Assembly: GCA_010093515.1 (NCBI GenBank)
Contig: MU001689.1
Coordinates: 3,784 to 67,783, forward strand
Source: Lineolata rhizophorae
Lineage: Eukaryota > Ascomycota > Dothideomycetes > Lineolatales > Lineolataceae
Direction of reading: 5' to 3'
Length of the DNA stretch: 64,000 nucleotides
The notes under the pieces were generated by a model. That model was not told the DNA's origin and ran no database searches. It was given only the letters and a program-made list of their open reading frames with translations. Below are positions 42,792 through 54,942 of the stretch, in pieces. The translations under genes were made by a program, and so were the position numbers. Numbering within the stretch: the first letter of the stretch is position 1; each line of letters begins with the position of its first letter.

Positions 42792-45741
42792 TCACCTTCT
42801 CCGAATCTCTGCAATCGCTCTCCTTCTGTGCTCACTCTCCGCGAATAGCGCTTCAATTAGATCCACCACCTCATCCGGTGCAAACTCAAGCGCCAACTCT
42901 CCCTCGCTCCACAGGTACTTAATATCGGCAAGAGAGCTCTCCAGAATCTCCATGAGATACTGAAACCGGAACCAGCCCGGCGCATACACGCCCGACATAT
43001 CGGCCTCCTGCCCGTCTTCCTCCTGCCTCACGCACAGTAGATCGCTCAAGCCCGCCAGCGCCTCTCCCAGCTCCCTCAGCCGCTTGCTCTCCTCTTCCGA
43101 GATGTCTCCCAGGTCCAACACCTCGTTGACAAACTTGCCCACCGCCGTCCCTACTAGACTGCCTAGACTCTGAAGCAGCGCCGACCTGCTCAGCACGCCC
43201 TCCCACTCCCGCCCCACGTCCCTGATGCGATCTGCCGCCATCTGCACCGCGTTTTCGCACTCGCTCTTGAACGGCTGCGCCGTGCTGTTTGCAAAGCCTT
43301 GCGCGCCATCTAACAGATCCCTGACCACCGTCCTCTGCGCCTCCATCTCCCGACCATAGGCACGACGTCCAAACGCCTCTAGCGCCTTGAGATCCGGGCC
43401 GAGGCGCAGCCGCGCTGAGGGGCGCACTGCGGCAGGGATGTGCGCCGTGGTAGGGTTGGCCGGATCCGCGTCACGCGCGGCTTGCTCCGCTAAGAAGGTG
43501 GACAGCTGCTCTGCAATGCGCGTGCAGTCATTGTAGAGCAGCATATTGGCGCCGGACTGTGGGGTGTAGTACGGGGAGGCCGTGGCGCGGAACATGGCGA
43601 GGACGAGAGTAGGGATGGAATAGAGGCCCGCAGCAGCAGGGGCAATGGCCGTGTCGGCGAATCTGTTGACACAATGTGAGCGAATAATGTTTACAAAAAT
43701 CTCCCGAAGCCAAAGATTTTGGTACATACCTCGGTTGCGCCAGCTCCTCTGCGTCCGCAATAACCTGTGCAATGATCTCTAGAATGCCGTCTGGCACTGC
43801 TGTGATGGTGTAATTTTCCCTCAGCTCAACTTCCCTCTCCCGCGGCTCCTGCTGCACGCCTTTTGCCCCCGTCCCATTCGTCTTCAACGCTCCATTTCCC
43901 GGCGCCTGAGATTTTGGTGCGGCGGGCTTATTCGCTTCACCATCTTCGTCACCCCATCCCCACGCCTCTTCGGCATCATCCTCAGCGTAATCATCACCAT
44001 CCTGCTCGGGTTTCGCCATGGCAGGCCTTTCATCGCTCTTAGAATCATCATCCGCATCGTCGTCCGCCCCCCATGCGCTCAAATCCTCGTCTTCTCCCTG
44101 TCCCGTCGCCGCCTGCCCGCTCAGATCCTCCCCGCCTTCACCCTCATCGCCCCACTCTGCGCCCCAATCTTCCTCCTCCTGTGTCTCTCCTCCACCTTTC
44201 ACCTCCACGCCGACGGGTTGTGCCTCGACCGCCGCCGCTACCACTTCCTCGTTCCTTACAACCTCCCTTTCAACCCTCTCCACCACCACCTTCTCCCTAA
44301 CCGCTACTGCACACAGCCCCCTCACCGCATCCACAGCATCCTCCCTTCTTCGCGCCAGCCAATTCTTTGGTGCCTTTTCGACCCAATCAAGCAAATCCTC
44401 CTTGCCTGCCCAGCCGAGCTCGGCCACGTACTCGGCCAGCCCGGTCAGCAGGTCCAGCACCTCCTGGAAGTCGTCGATGGCATCGAGGCTCAGCGGCACC
44501 GTCGCGTCTAGCCATGTTGGGACCAAGTGCGCCTGGATGGTGGGCAGCAGGTTTTCGAAGAGCGGGGCGGAGATAGAGGGAGGTAGCCGCGTGGAGAGGT
44601 ATGCCGCCACGCGGTGGAGATCGTGGAGGCATGCAGCAGTGCTGAGGTCGTATTGTGGCCCGGAGAGAGCGATGTCGTCGTTTCGGATGGATATGGCGGA
44701 GATGGAAGTGTCAGAATAGGAAGCGGCGGTAGGGGACAAGGTACGGGCGGGCTCAGGAGAAGTGGAGGCGAAGGCGAGGCGTGGAAGGAGGATGGTAGAT
44801 TCGAAGTCGCGGGCGAAGCGAGCCATGGACGTATCTAGGAGGTTGAGGCGGGAGAGAGCTTCGATGATGGGATTGATGTTGACAGTAGATTCGCCTTCTA
44901 CACGGCGCTGTTAGTTCCTAAATTTTTCCAACCAAATCTTGAAGCAAAAAAACAGAATGCCAACCTACTTTGTATCTCATCCTTAACTGTCACTTTCCTC
45001 TGCCCCGGATCCACCACCACAAGCGCATTCCAACACTCAACGGCATTCTCCGCAATCGCCCCCCTCAACTGCGCACCCCTCTCTCTCAACGCCGCAGCCA
45101 CGGCAGTCATGCCCCTGCCCTCCTCTCCGACGCCCTCTAATACCCTCTCCATCGTCTCCACGGCCTCTTCCACGTTCTCCAGCGCCCTGACCAACTCGTC
45201 CCTGAGGGCATCCTCTTGCGCCTCGTCTAGCAGCGCCGCAATGCCGGCTACGGCTTCGAGCGAGGCCTCGACCCGTTCGTTGAAAACTAGCTCCGACTCG
45301 AGGAGGTTGACGCGGGCCTGGGCGTCGTCAACGGCGGCGGTGAGGCTGGCTGAGTCGTGTGCCGAAGCGACGATGGAGGAGGCTGTGGCGCGGGAGGTGG
45401 CGAGGGCGGACTCGAGGGCGCGGGCGCGGGTCAACCACGCGGTGGTGGTGGGGGCGGCGGTGCGGGACAGGGTGCGGAGCTCAGTCTGTTTAGGAAACAC
45501 TCGTTAGACGCGATGACGAACTAGGGCGTAGAAACGCGGAATGGCTGCAGGTGCAAGGCTGAGGATGAAAAGGACTTGCCTTGGCATCTTCGCGGGCCTT
45601 GCTCAGCGCCTCAAGCACCTTGGGCAGGGTGCCACCGCGCACGTCGGCCGACGCGATGGCTTCGGACTCAGGAAAGGTGCCTTGGTCGACGAATTGGAGA
45701 ACGGCGGTGGCGAGCTCGTCGTCGGTTGGCGTGTGGGCCAT
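42792..45741 (-). CDS. ZW10/Dsl1-type vesicle tether and kinetochore protein
   Basis: ZW10 proteins tether Golgi-derived vesicles at the ER (NRZ/Dsl1 complex) and in animals also act at kinetochores. Exons are 45741-45580, 45485-44969, 44897-43730 and 43662-42792 (905 residues). The first intron begins with GC instead of GT (AAG|GCAAGT). The N-terminus is helical with coiled-coil character (about 55-200, LVRALENVEEAVETMERVLE). The C-terminal half has typical ZW10 helices (AAGLYSIPTLVLAMFRATAS, LLYNDCTRIAEQLSTFLAEQ). The end contains FRFQYLMEILESSLADIKYL, as in fungal ZW10. Residues about 465-548 are very acidic with isolated tryptophans (EEDWGAEWGDE, LSAWGADDD, EEAWGWGDEDGE). This resembles the coatomer-binding lasso of yeast Dsl1. 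The family match rests on the C-terminal half. Confidence 0.83.
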
Positions 45742-47007
45742 GGTTTCTGAGCTCGAGCATTACTTTGTGGCAGCCAAGGTTTGTTGTTGCCGACCCCACC
45801 GTCAAAGTGCGAATGGTGGCTTGTGGGAGGGTTGCTAAATGATGAGTTGGCCAGAAGCGCGGCTTGCGTACTGCCGCCGTGCGCGACGCAGGGAAATGCT
45901 TGCGGTGCACAAGCGATGCGCGCGGCAGGCCAGTGAAGGGATTTGGACGCGACGCAGGCTGCGAGGCAGGACAAATTGAACGGGGAAGACGAGATCCCGG
46001 CGGTTGTTCAACGGACTTGGAGGCGCTGAGCTTGCTTCGGGACAGCGGTAATTTTAGGCTAGACGTGCCAGAAGCAGCTATCACCTGCCCCACCGCCTGC
46101 GCCACAGCCAATGAGGCGCCGCACAACCTGCTCCGTACCTACGTAGTAGGTACCCTGCGCCAGTCTTCGCCCACATTGCCGGCTCCGAGAAAGGCTGTCA
46201 GACTATTCAAGTGACGGCCTAAAATCTCCGCCCGGCGTACGCTAAAAACTGCTGTGTTGAGAAGTGCGTCATCCGTCTCACTGCTCACCGGCCTGGACCG
46301 GTGACCACGCTCGGAACTGAAGCCTCAGCCTCCAGCTACGAGGTAAGCTCAGGCCGTGATTCCTCCCCGTATTTGACACTTGCTGCCTATTCAGCCCTGA
46401 TTGGCAACCTTTTGACAAGACTGTGTCTTCTATTGCTTTCTGCGGCTCGAAGCTTACACCTCTTTTTCTATCCCGAAGTGTGAAACTACAGCCTATCTGC
46501 GTTTCCCACTAAACCTTGCCCAGGATCACAGAATTCACTGAATGTACCACCAGATACTTCGTGTTGGCAGCCCAGGGAAGTCTGCCCGAGCATAAGCTAC
46601 GAACTATTCTCTTTCTCGCATAGCTTGTTTGCGTAAACCTTGGATTGCGCCCTGGGCGAAAACGCTTGTGAGACGTAAGTCTTTCCCTACGCCCGTCGCT
46701 GCAGATCCCCCGACAAGTAATAACTTGGCTCGCGGCACCTCAGTCTTGAAACTTAGAGAGTTTGCAACTCACTGCAGGTAGGGTGAAGACCTAAAAGCAG
46801 ACTTTCAGGCACCGTCCAGTACTGCGAATAGTAAGTTCACGTGGCTTGTTCATCAAGACTTGGAAGACTTCACCTTCTCTTCGATGCGGCGGAAATTTCG
46901 AGTACTTACATTTGCTAGCTTTGCTAGTTGTTGAACCGAAAATAGGCCGATATTGCCAAACCGCTCAAGTTAATTTTTGCCTGCGGAAATTTCTGTCGCT
47001 TTCCGAC
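45742..47007. promoter_or_regulatory. Divergent 1.3-kb region between ZW10 and the M16 peptidase
   Basis: This holds the promoters of two outward-facing genes. A CCAAT lies at 46108-46112. A perfect hairpin, GTACCTAC-GTA-GTAGGTAC, lies at 46135-46153. No gene or RNA was recognised. Confidence 0.5.
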
Positions 47008-50000
47008 ATGTCGGCCATGACAACCGAAAAGAGCTACTTCAAGACGATACAGAAGTTCAAGGCCGAATATGCCACTGCCGAGTTCACCCAATATGTGTCG
47101 GAGCGGACTGGAATGCGCGTTATGGTTGTCAACCAAAAGGGCCCAAGAATCTATGGCTACTTCGCTCTAGCCACCGAAATCCACGACGACTCCGGAGCAC
47201 GTACGTTTTCTACCTTTACGAACCCAACTTTGCAATCATCCCACTCCCTGTCCATTGGATCGGTCGCTGACTTCCTTTTCTTTGCCACCGCAGCTCATAC
47301 GCTAGAGCATCTTTGTTTTATGGTAAAACCCGACCACGGTGCACAAGAGATTCGCTGCTAATCAAATTATAGGGGTCAAAGAGCTACAAGTACAAGGGCG
47401 TACTGGATCAGTTGGCAACGAGAGCCTACTCCTTCACCAATGCTTGGACGTCTACAGACCATACGGCGTATACGCTACATACCGCCGGCTGGGCTGGGTT
47501 TGCCCAAATAGTAAGCTAAACCATCAACCATCACATGCACAAAGGCGACGTGGGAGCCACGCTGACGCTTGTTCAACAGCTTCCGGTCTATCTCGAGCAC
47601 GTCCTGTTCCCAACTCTGACGGACGCTGGTTGCTATACAGAGGTGCATCACATAGATGGCGAAGGGAAGGATGCTGGGTAATTTGCGTCTCCAAACCCAC
47701 ACCGAGAGTCTAACGCTACTTTGGCTTCTAACCTATTCCTAGCGTCGTCTACTCAGAGATGCAAGCCGTACAAAACACGCAGCAAGAGCTCATGGAGCTC
47801 CGCGCGCGCCGTCTCATCTACCCGGAAGGCAACGGCTTCCGCTACGAAACGGGGGGCATGATGGAAGCGTTGCGCGTGCTAACTGCAGAACGCATCCGCG
47901 AATTCCACGGCGCCATGTACCAACCCAAGAACCTTTGCCTAGTGCTCATCGGCGAAGTCGACGAGGAGAATATGGTTGAGGTGCTGGACAAGTTCGAGGA
48001 TGGCATCATCGACGATGTGCCGCCGCTGGATGCGCCGTTTACCCGTCCTTGGGTTGATTCGGAACCTACACCGCCGCTTACGGGATCGACGATAGATACG
48101 GTCGAGTTCCCCGAGGAGGATGAAACCATGGGGGAGGTTTTGATTGGCTTTTTGGGGCCTAAGAGTGACGATTTACTGAACCGTACCGCTATGGACGTCC
48201 TCCTGAAATACCTGACCGAGTCTACCGTCTCGCTTTTGCACAACACCCTCGTGGAGAAGGAACAATTAGCTAGCGGCATTCCTAATTATATCGACACTCG
48301 TCCCAACAGTGTCATCTGGATCACGCTCGCCAGTGTTGCGACCAAGAAGCTCGCCTATGTCGAAGCCCGTTTTTTCGAGATCCTGCGCGATGCCACCTCC
48401 AAACCTCTCGACATGGACTACATGGAGGACTGCATACACCGCTGGCGTCGTCAAATCATGTACATGACCGAGTCTTCGCCTACCGTCTTCGCCGATCAGA
48501 TCATTGAAAACCATCTGTTCGGCCGCCGAGACGGCAAAGACCTCCGCGAGCAGCTTGCCACACTAGATGTCTTCGACGAAGTGGCTAAGTGGGATGACGC
48601 GCAGTGGCGCGAGTTCCTAAGCAAGTGGCTAGCTCACGCGCATCATGTGTCCATCCTCGGCATGCCATCGGCCAAGCTTTCCAAAAAGCTCAAGGAAGAA
48701 GAGAAGGAGCGCGTTAAGGCGCAGCAGGAGCGTCTAGGCCCGGACGGGCTAAAGGAGTTGGCGAAGAAGCTCGAGGAGGCCAAGGCAGAGAACGACAAGC
48801 CGATCCCGAACTCAATAATTGAGCAATTTGAGATCCCAGGAACAGACACCATCCACTTCTTCCCTACGACGACGGCCCGATCTGGTCTCGCAAAGCAACT
48901 GTCGAAAAAGCTGGAGAGCCATGACATTCAGAAAATCGTCGACAAGGACGGAGCGGACGAGTCGCCTTTATTCATCCACTTCGAGCACATACCGACAAAT
49001 TTCGTGCACTATAGTCTGATCATCACCCCTGGCGAAGACCTCCCTCGCGAGCTGAAACCACTTCTGTCCGTCTATCTAGAGAACTTTTTCTCTACGCCCA
49101 TAATGCGCAATGGAAAGAAGGTAGACTTTGAGCAAGTAGTAACTGAACTTGAGCGGGAGACAGTCACATTCAGAATCGGCGTCGGACACGGCCTCGGCAA
49201 CTCCGAAGTGCTACGCGTCAGGATGGTAGTCGAGAGGGATAAGTACGAGCCGACCATCGGGCGGCTGAAAGAGATGTTATTCTGCAGCGTATGGGACGAA
49301 GAGCGCATCAACGCCACCCTGACACGGCTCCTTGCCGAAATCCCGGATGAGAAGCGCAGCGGCAACAGCATGCTCCAGTCCGTCGACACCATGATGCACT
49401 ACGGCCCGACGTCCTCCCTGCGCGCACAGGATACGCTCGTCCGCGCCCTATACCTCAAGCGTCTTAAAGCTCTCCTTGCTAAGAACCCTTCCGAAGTCTT
49501 TAGCAAGCTCACAGAACTGAAGTCGCACCTCCTCCGCTTCGACCACTTCCGTGCCACCGTCTTCGCCGACATGACGCGCCTCACGCACCCCGTGTCCGCG
49601 TGGAAGGCGCTCACTGACTCCATGCAGATGCCGGCCTCGCCGTCGCTGACGCCGCTGCCCGCGCGCCGCGCCATGCTCTCGGACGCGGGCCGGCGGCCCG
49701 GCGGGCGCGCCTTCGTCGTGCCCATGGCGCCCATCGACAGCTCGTACGCGACGCTGGTTGCCGCGGGGCCGACGTCGTACGACGACGCCTCGCTGCCCGC
49801 GCTCATGGTGGCGCTGGCGTACCTGGACGCTGTCGAGGGGCCCATGTGGGTCGGGGTGCGCGGCACCGGGCTCGCGTACGGCACCTACTTCACGCGCTCC
49901 GTCGACGTCGGCCTGCTCGCGTTCCGCATCTACCGCAGCCCGGACGCATTCAAGGCGTACCGGGTCGCGAGGGACGTGGTCGAGGGATACATCGACGGCA

Positions 50001-50545
50001 CGCGAGAACTCGAGAAACACGCGCTCGAGGGCGCCGTTAGCAGCATCGTCACGGCATTTGCCGGCGAGCAGGACAACATGATCGGCGCGGCGACGGTAGC
50101 GTTTGTGGACGAGGTGGTCAAGGGTGTCGGCAAGGGGTGGAACGATGAGATGTTGAAGAAGGTTAGACAGGTCAAGATGGAGGAGATTAGGACCGTGCTA
50201 AAGGAGCTCGTGCTACCGGTGTTCGAGCCCAGCTCGGCCAATCTGATCGTTACGTGTGCGGAAATCATGAAAGAGGTACGTTGCTCCGACGTTCTTTACT
50301 GTCCCTTTTATCCAGTGGATTTTGGGAACCGATGTTACATGTGCTAACGGGGTATTTCACACTCACCGCAGGGTCTGAAGAAGAACTTCGAGGAGGCTGG
50401 GTTCAAACCCGATATCCAACCACTCACGTATTTCCAAGACGACTACGGCCTCGAACCAGTCGAGGGGGAGGATGAATACGATCCGGATGTAGACGAGGAC
50501 GAAGATTCTGCCAGCGGCTCGGAAGACGATGATAGCGATGCTTAA
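47008..50545 (+). CDS. M16 family zinc metallopeptidase, Sdd3 type
   Basis: An insulysin/pitrilysin-like (M16) peptidase of the cytosolic Sdd3/YOL098C group, 1,054 residues. Exons are 47008-47200, 47294-47322, 47373-47510, 47580-47677, 47743-50275 and 50372-50545. Exon 2 is only 29 bp and carries most of the inverted zinc motif HTLEHLCFMG (HxxEH), split across a junction. The downstream metal-binding glutamate is likely within VVYSEMQAVQNTQQELMELR. The family's repeated domains are visible in RLIYPEGNGFRYETGGMMEA, GEVLIGFLGPKSDDLLNRTA and RDVVEGYIDGTRELEKHALE. The C-terminus is acidic (EYDPDVDEDEDSASGSEDD). An initial ATG three codons upstream of MTTEKSYF was used. Physiological substrates are not known to me. 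It is convergent with SEC53. Confidence 0.88.
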
Positions 50546-50913
50546 AGAATGAAAGTGCAGGAAGACGGTTTTGACAGCGGGTTAGATAACCCCAAATCAT
50601 TCATTCTAGTCTAGCCTTCTAAACTGCGCCGCCGGTATTAATAAGACATTGACGCGACCATCGGATACATAGAGTGTCTAGCAAAAACATAGCTAGATAG
50701 CTTCAAGGAATTACTAAGACGATGCCTGTTGTTGAGAATCAGCACATGGCTTCTATTTAGTTGTAAATGTCTACGAGCAAATGCTGAAATTACGACATGC
50801 AGCTTTTTTTCGCGTTCCAGAATCATGCATAATGAAAGCCGGAGCATATCTATGACAGAGGAAACCTAACCAAACTAGACGCGTCATCCACCTATCTCCT
50901 TTCCAAAGACTTT
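50546..50913. other. Convergent 3' gap
   Basis: 368 bp between two stop codons; AT-rich. Nothing else seen. Confidence 0.5.
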
Positions 50914-51961
50914 TTAGAAAAACATCTTCTTCAACTGGGCAGCCGTATCTTCCGGGTCTTTCACCGAGTGCCCAGTGGTGCGAGGATCGGCGTAGATTTC
51001 CCAGTCGTTGCCGCCCTTGTCCGTCTTGTCGCCGAAGAAGTGGATGGTCGTGTACTCGATGCCGTCCGGGCGGTCTTTCTCGGCCTCGATATGCCGCAAG
51101 CAGTACGTCTTGTCCCAGCCGGTCGGGAAGACGTCGAAGGAGATTTGACCGCCGATGGAGAAACTAGGTTCGCGAGAAAGGTCAGAATAAGCTCTTCGGG
51201 ATAGCAAATAAGCTTAGATGGAAAGCCGAACCCGACTGGGCGGGTCGGCGGGATGCGCGCTTTGGAAAAGTGGGAAAACGCACGTGAGTCCCATATCGGG
51301 GAATTCCTTCTTGAGCGCCTCGATGAACTTCTCCCTGACGTGGTGCTCCTTGTCGTACGCCTCGAAGTCGTTGCGTTCCTGGGCGCTCGCGTTCCTGCCG
51401 ACGGGGCTGATATTGACCATGCCATTGCGGAACTCGACGAAAGTGCCACGCTTAATCGGTATGTCTAGATCGGCGATGTAGTGCAGGACAAACTTGACGA
51501 GCGCCTTGTACTTCTCCTCGCCCAGCCAGGCGATGAAGGAGCTGCGCACCATGGGCTCCCCCATCCGGAACGCCGTCAGCCCGTTCTCCGCGAAGCAGAA
51601 GTCGAACATGTTCTTCACGTCGACGTTGGCGGACCCGAGCTGCTCTTGCTGCTTGGCGAGGTCGGAGCCGCCGACGGAGCCGATGGCGACTTTGTGGCGG
51701 AGCTCCGAGAGGAGCTGGAGCATCGAGGGGGAGGCGGACTGGATGGTGGGTAGTGGGGTGGATAGTGGTTCGAGTTAACGCGTTGTCATTTTCTTTGAAG
51801 GGATGGAAACGAGTATGTTGAGAACGGCGAGACTTCTAATAGGGACGGCTCATACTGACCTTCCTCGCAGGACTGAGAGTACCATCGACATCAAAAAGAC
51901 AGATTGTGTTCTTAACGGGCCGGTCCTTGAGCGGCGGGACCACTGAAGTTGCGGAGGCCAT
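50914..51961 (-). CDS. SEC53: Phosphomannomutase
   Basis: This enzyme converts mannose-6-phosphate to mannose-1-phosphate, the precursor of GDP-mannose for N-glycans, O-mannosylation, GPI anchors and wall mannans. It acts in the cytosol. Exons are 51961-51860, 51738-51284 and 51163-50914 (268 residues, the family size). The HAD nucleophile motif is [16 protein letters not shown] (DxDGT). [17 protein letters not shown] and [17 protein letters not shown] follow. The substrate-binding core is [20 protein letters not shown]. Motif IV regions are [20 protein letters not shown] and [19 protein letters not shown]. The end reads [11 protein letters not shown]. All key residues are present. It is convergent with the M16 peptidase gene. 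Confidence 0.95.
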
Positions 51962-52770
51962 GGTTGCAATTGTATTTGAGTCCTGCAAGTTGACTCGACA
52001 ACTTCTGGCGGCACAAAGTCTTTGAATCGTAAGAGTTTCTTGGGCGCTGGAGAACGCTCTTTCGCAGAATATTCAGTGTCAGAATTAAATTCACCAGGTG
52101 CTCGTGCGAATTGAGATTTGGCGCGGTGAAAAGAGGGGAGACGCGCAGGGTCCACACTCACCGCCTACATACACGTGGGGCGCTAGGCGGTGGGCTGTGG
52201 AGTCTTGGCAACGAGCGGGAGGAGGAGCTTGGGCCAGCTTTGTTAGTTCTATTCTTCTCCTGAAAAAGTATCTTGGTGTTGATTTCGACCTGGTTGCGAG
52301 CTCGGCATGTCGATGGTTGTATACAAATGCCCTTGGCTAGCAGTCGGGGGGGTTTCCCTCCGCGACCCTCCTGCTCCACCATCTCATCCCATCTTGAATC
52401 GCTGAGGAAGCAGCTCGGTCAGCAGCGTTGCGGTGCTCGAGTGCAAGCATTGGCGGATGCACGACATCGGAAGCCAGCAAGATTTCACATAGTACTCATT
52501 GCAAGAGGAACTAATGCAACCTATAGGACCAGGAAGAGAACCCGACGAGGATGGTTCCAACCATTCACCATTCCACCCTCCGGTTTCGTGAGACAATTTC
52601 ATGCCCCTCAACGCCGAATTTCAAGCCGTCATGATGAACGTTTACGCTTTTCGCCTTTGCTCACTCCGCCAATCTCATGCACTAAGTAACAAAACACACG
52701 CCGCTAACGGTCGACTTTGCACTGGCGCACATGAACACCGGACGATGCGACCAACCCGGCTGGCCGCAAT
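51962..52770. other. Promoter of SEC53 and 3' flank of the small orphan
   Basis: About 810 bp without a supportable gene; a 138-codon plus frame (52273-52689) has no family features. Confidence 0.45.
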
Positions 52771-53092
52771 TTAGCCACTGCCACGCGTGAACTTGTTCCA
52801 CATCTGGCCAAGCATGCCCGGCTTGGCCTGCTGCTCCATCATGCTGGCGCGGCGCTGTGTGCCGTCCGTGTGCTGCGAGTTCCGCTTGAGGGCTTGGAGG
52901 CTGGCGAAGTGCTGCGTGGCTGAGGACTGCAACAAGGTCTGTTAGATCGTACGCTTGTCTGTTAAGGAGGCCGCCAAGGGAGTTTGTGTCCCGAGGTGGC
53001 TGGCAATGTGTATTGGAGTGGAGGCGTACCCTGCGACGCTCGGACTGAGCGTTGACATGAGGAGAGGTGTTGCCGACGGGATTGTTGGCCAT
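52771..53092 (-). CDS. 72-residue Ser/Arg-rich orphan protein
   Basis: A small protein from exons 53092-53030 and 52926-52771. Exon 1 encodes MANNPVGNTSPHVNAQSERR plus one more Arg. A 103-bp intron with clear borders (GTACGC, TTGCAG) joins in phase 0 to SSATQHFASLQALKRNSQHT and DGTQRRASMMEQQAKPGMLG, then QMWNKFTRGSG. The RRxS and RRAS patterns look like possible kinase sites. The C-terminal GMLGQMWNKFTRG could be an amphipathic helix. I believe proteins with the same layout occur in other filamentous fungi, but I cannot name the family or a function. The matching splice phase and conserved-looking ends support a real gene. Confidence 0.65.
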
Positions 53093-54942
53093 TGTGACGA
53101 CGGTATTGAGGCGGAAAGTTCGAGTGGGTTTGATTCCCTAGACGACAAGTATGTGCCGACTCGTCCGGCCTGTTGCTGTAGTGGAGGTGCTGCGAAGTTG
53201 AGCTCTTTGTTCTCGATGACGCTTCAAAAGTGAGCTTGCGTGGCAACTGCGGGGACACAAAGCACTCTATATACTCCCACTGCAGCCCGCACGCGCAAGA
53301 GCAAGAGGGGCAGCTCCGCAGGCCAGTCAGTAGCTCCTTCAGCTCGCCGTTACCGCTTCGGGGATCCACCGAGCCCTAACCCCGACAGTCTTTCCGCGTC
53401 CATTGGATCCAGAACCTGAGGCGCTTGCCCGCCCCGGACATCGCTCCTGCGAACCAGCGACGCCGATCCAATGACGAGGCTCCTTGTCGTCATGGATTGC
53501 GGGACGCGGGAGCCACTGGCTGCCGAATATCGGGTCTCCTGATGATGATGAATCACACGTTCGATCGCCCTCGGCCGGCGACAGCCACCGGGTTGGCTCC
53601 GTCGGGGAGCGGGCTGCGATGGAAAGCCGACCCGGCGAGCCTGTGGAACATAGTACAATCCGCAGTGGCAATTGCAGCACTCGTAACCAGGAGCTTATGC
53701 CTCCATCAACTCGTAGGGAGACTCAGAAACGCCCTCGGCGACGGATCTGCAAGTCGAACTTGGCTCTTGGCCAGATCAAAGACCAGGTTCGTCCATTCAA
53801 GCATCGCAAATGTCAAATCGACCTCGATTGATACGAGAGTTCCAAGACTCCGCCCTGGCGATCGCCGGGCTGGTCGTGTGACGTCGATGCCCGGGAGGTG
53901 TGGGGCGTGGAGCGGCGAGGAGCTTGGGCCGTGCGGGGTAAAAATGCGGTAGGGATCGGCGGTTAAAGCTTGCATCTGTGTTGTAGATAGGTGGGTACAG
54001 GGTACGCACTGGACGCGTGGATGCGTTGCACCGTCAGAATTTAGCTCGTTCTAGAGCTTTTGAGAAACAGATGGGTTTCTGAATTCCCCGGTCTGTGGGA
54101 GAGGAAATAAGGGGTTATAGAGAGTCTAGTTGGTGGTTGACTCTAACTAGATAGAATCATTGATCTATCTGTAAGTGAACGTACTCATGTCAATGCCTTC
54201 AGTAGTTCGTCGTGACCCGCAGAAAGCAGTGGTAGCGACTTTTGTCTTTGGGTGTTTTCTCCTCCAGAGGGCGAGTACTACTTTATCCTATCAGATCCCT
54301 CAATCCTATCTAGATCAAATATCGCTCCCTTCTCTAGGCCACCTGCCAAGCTTCCGCACCTAGCCGTGAACATTACCAATACACGCGACACTACTTCGGA
54401 TATCAAAAAGGCCGACCCGACTCGACATTTCAAATTCCAACAATCCCGCCAGCAGAGTAATGCAACAGTCGGTTGTTTTGGTGTACTGTGATTTAGCTCT
54501 TATACTTGAGTTTGCAAATGGTAAGTAACATGACGACTAGGGAAGTGAGTTTGGATATTAACCCAAGTCGGCCGTGAGGAATATGCTTCGAAAAGAAAAT
54601 TAGGAACAAGCGTCGACGCCAAAATCTGTATGCTGATCGTGAAGATCCCAGAGCTTTTCTTGAGCAATCTGGCCACGCCGAGACTGCTGAGCCGCGAATG
54701 TTATTGAATAACCAACTATTGCATCTCGTCCCTCGTCAAAGAAAATGAAAATTCTGTATTCTTAGGTGTAGTCTTACGACCAGAGTTCAGTCTAGTAGGG
54801 TCTAGGGGTATACAAAAGCGTGCAAGCAATACTCCAAGAGTCCAAGATAACGCAAACAGGCAAAGAACAGACAGCAGAGTTCGCAAATCCAGGAGTTGAT
54901 GACCGTAGCCCATCGCCCAAATGCTCAGCCATTTCAACCCAT
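53093..54942. other. 1.85-kb gap without a confident gene
   Basis: The left half (53340-53960) is open in several frames on both strands without family features. It may be the long leader of the small orphan. Short inverted repeats lie at 54130-54175 (CTAGTT..AACTAG and AGATAG..CTATCT). No RNA gene was recognised. Confidence 0.45.

Noticed and set aside
53425-53952. A 175-codon plus-strand frame upstream of the 72-residue orphan
   Set aside because: Competing frames overlap on both strands, and there are no motifs or splice support.
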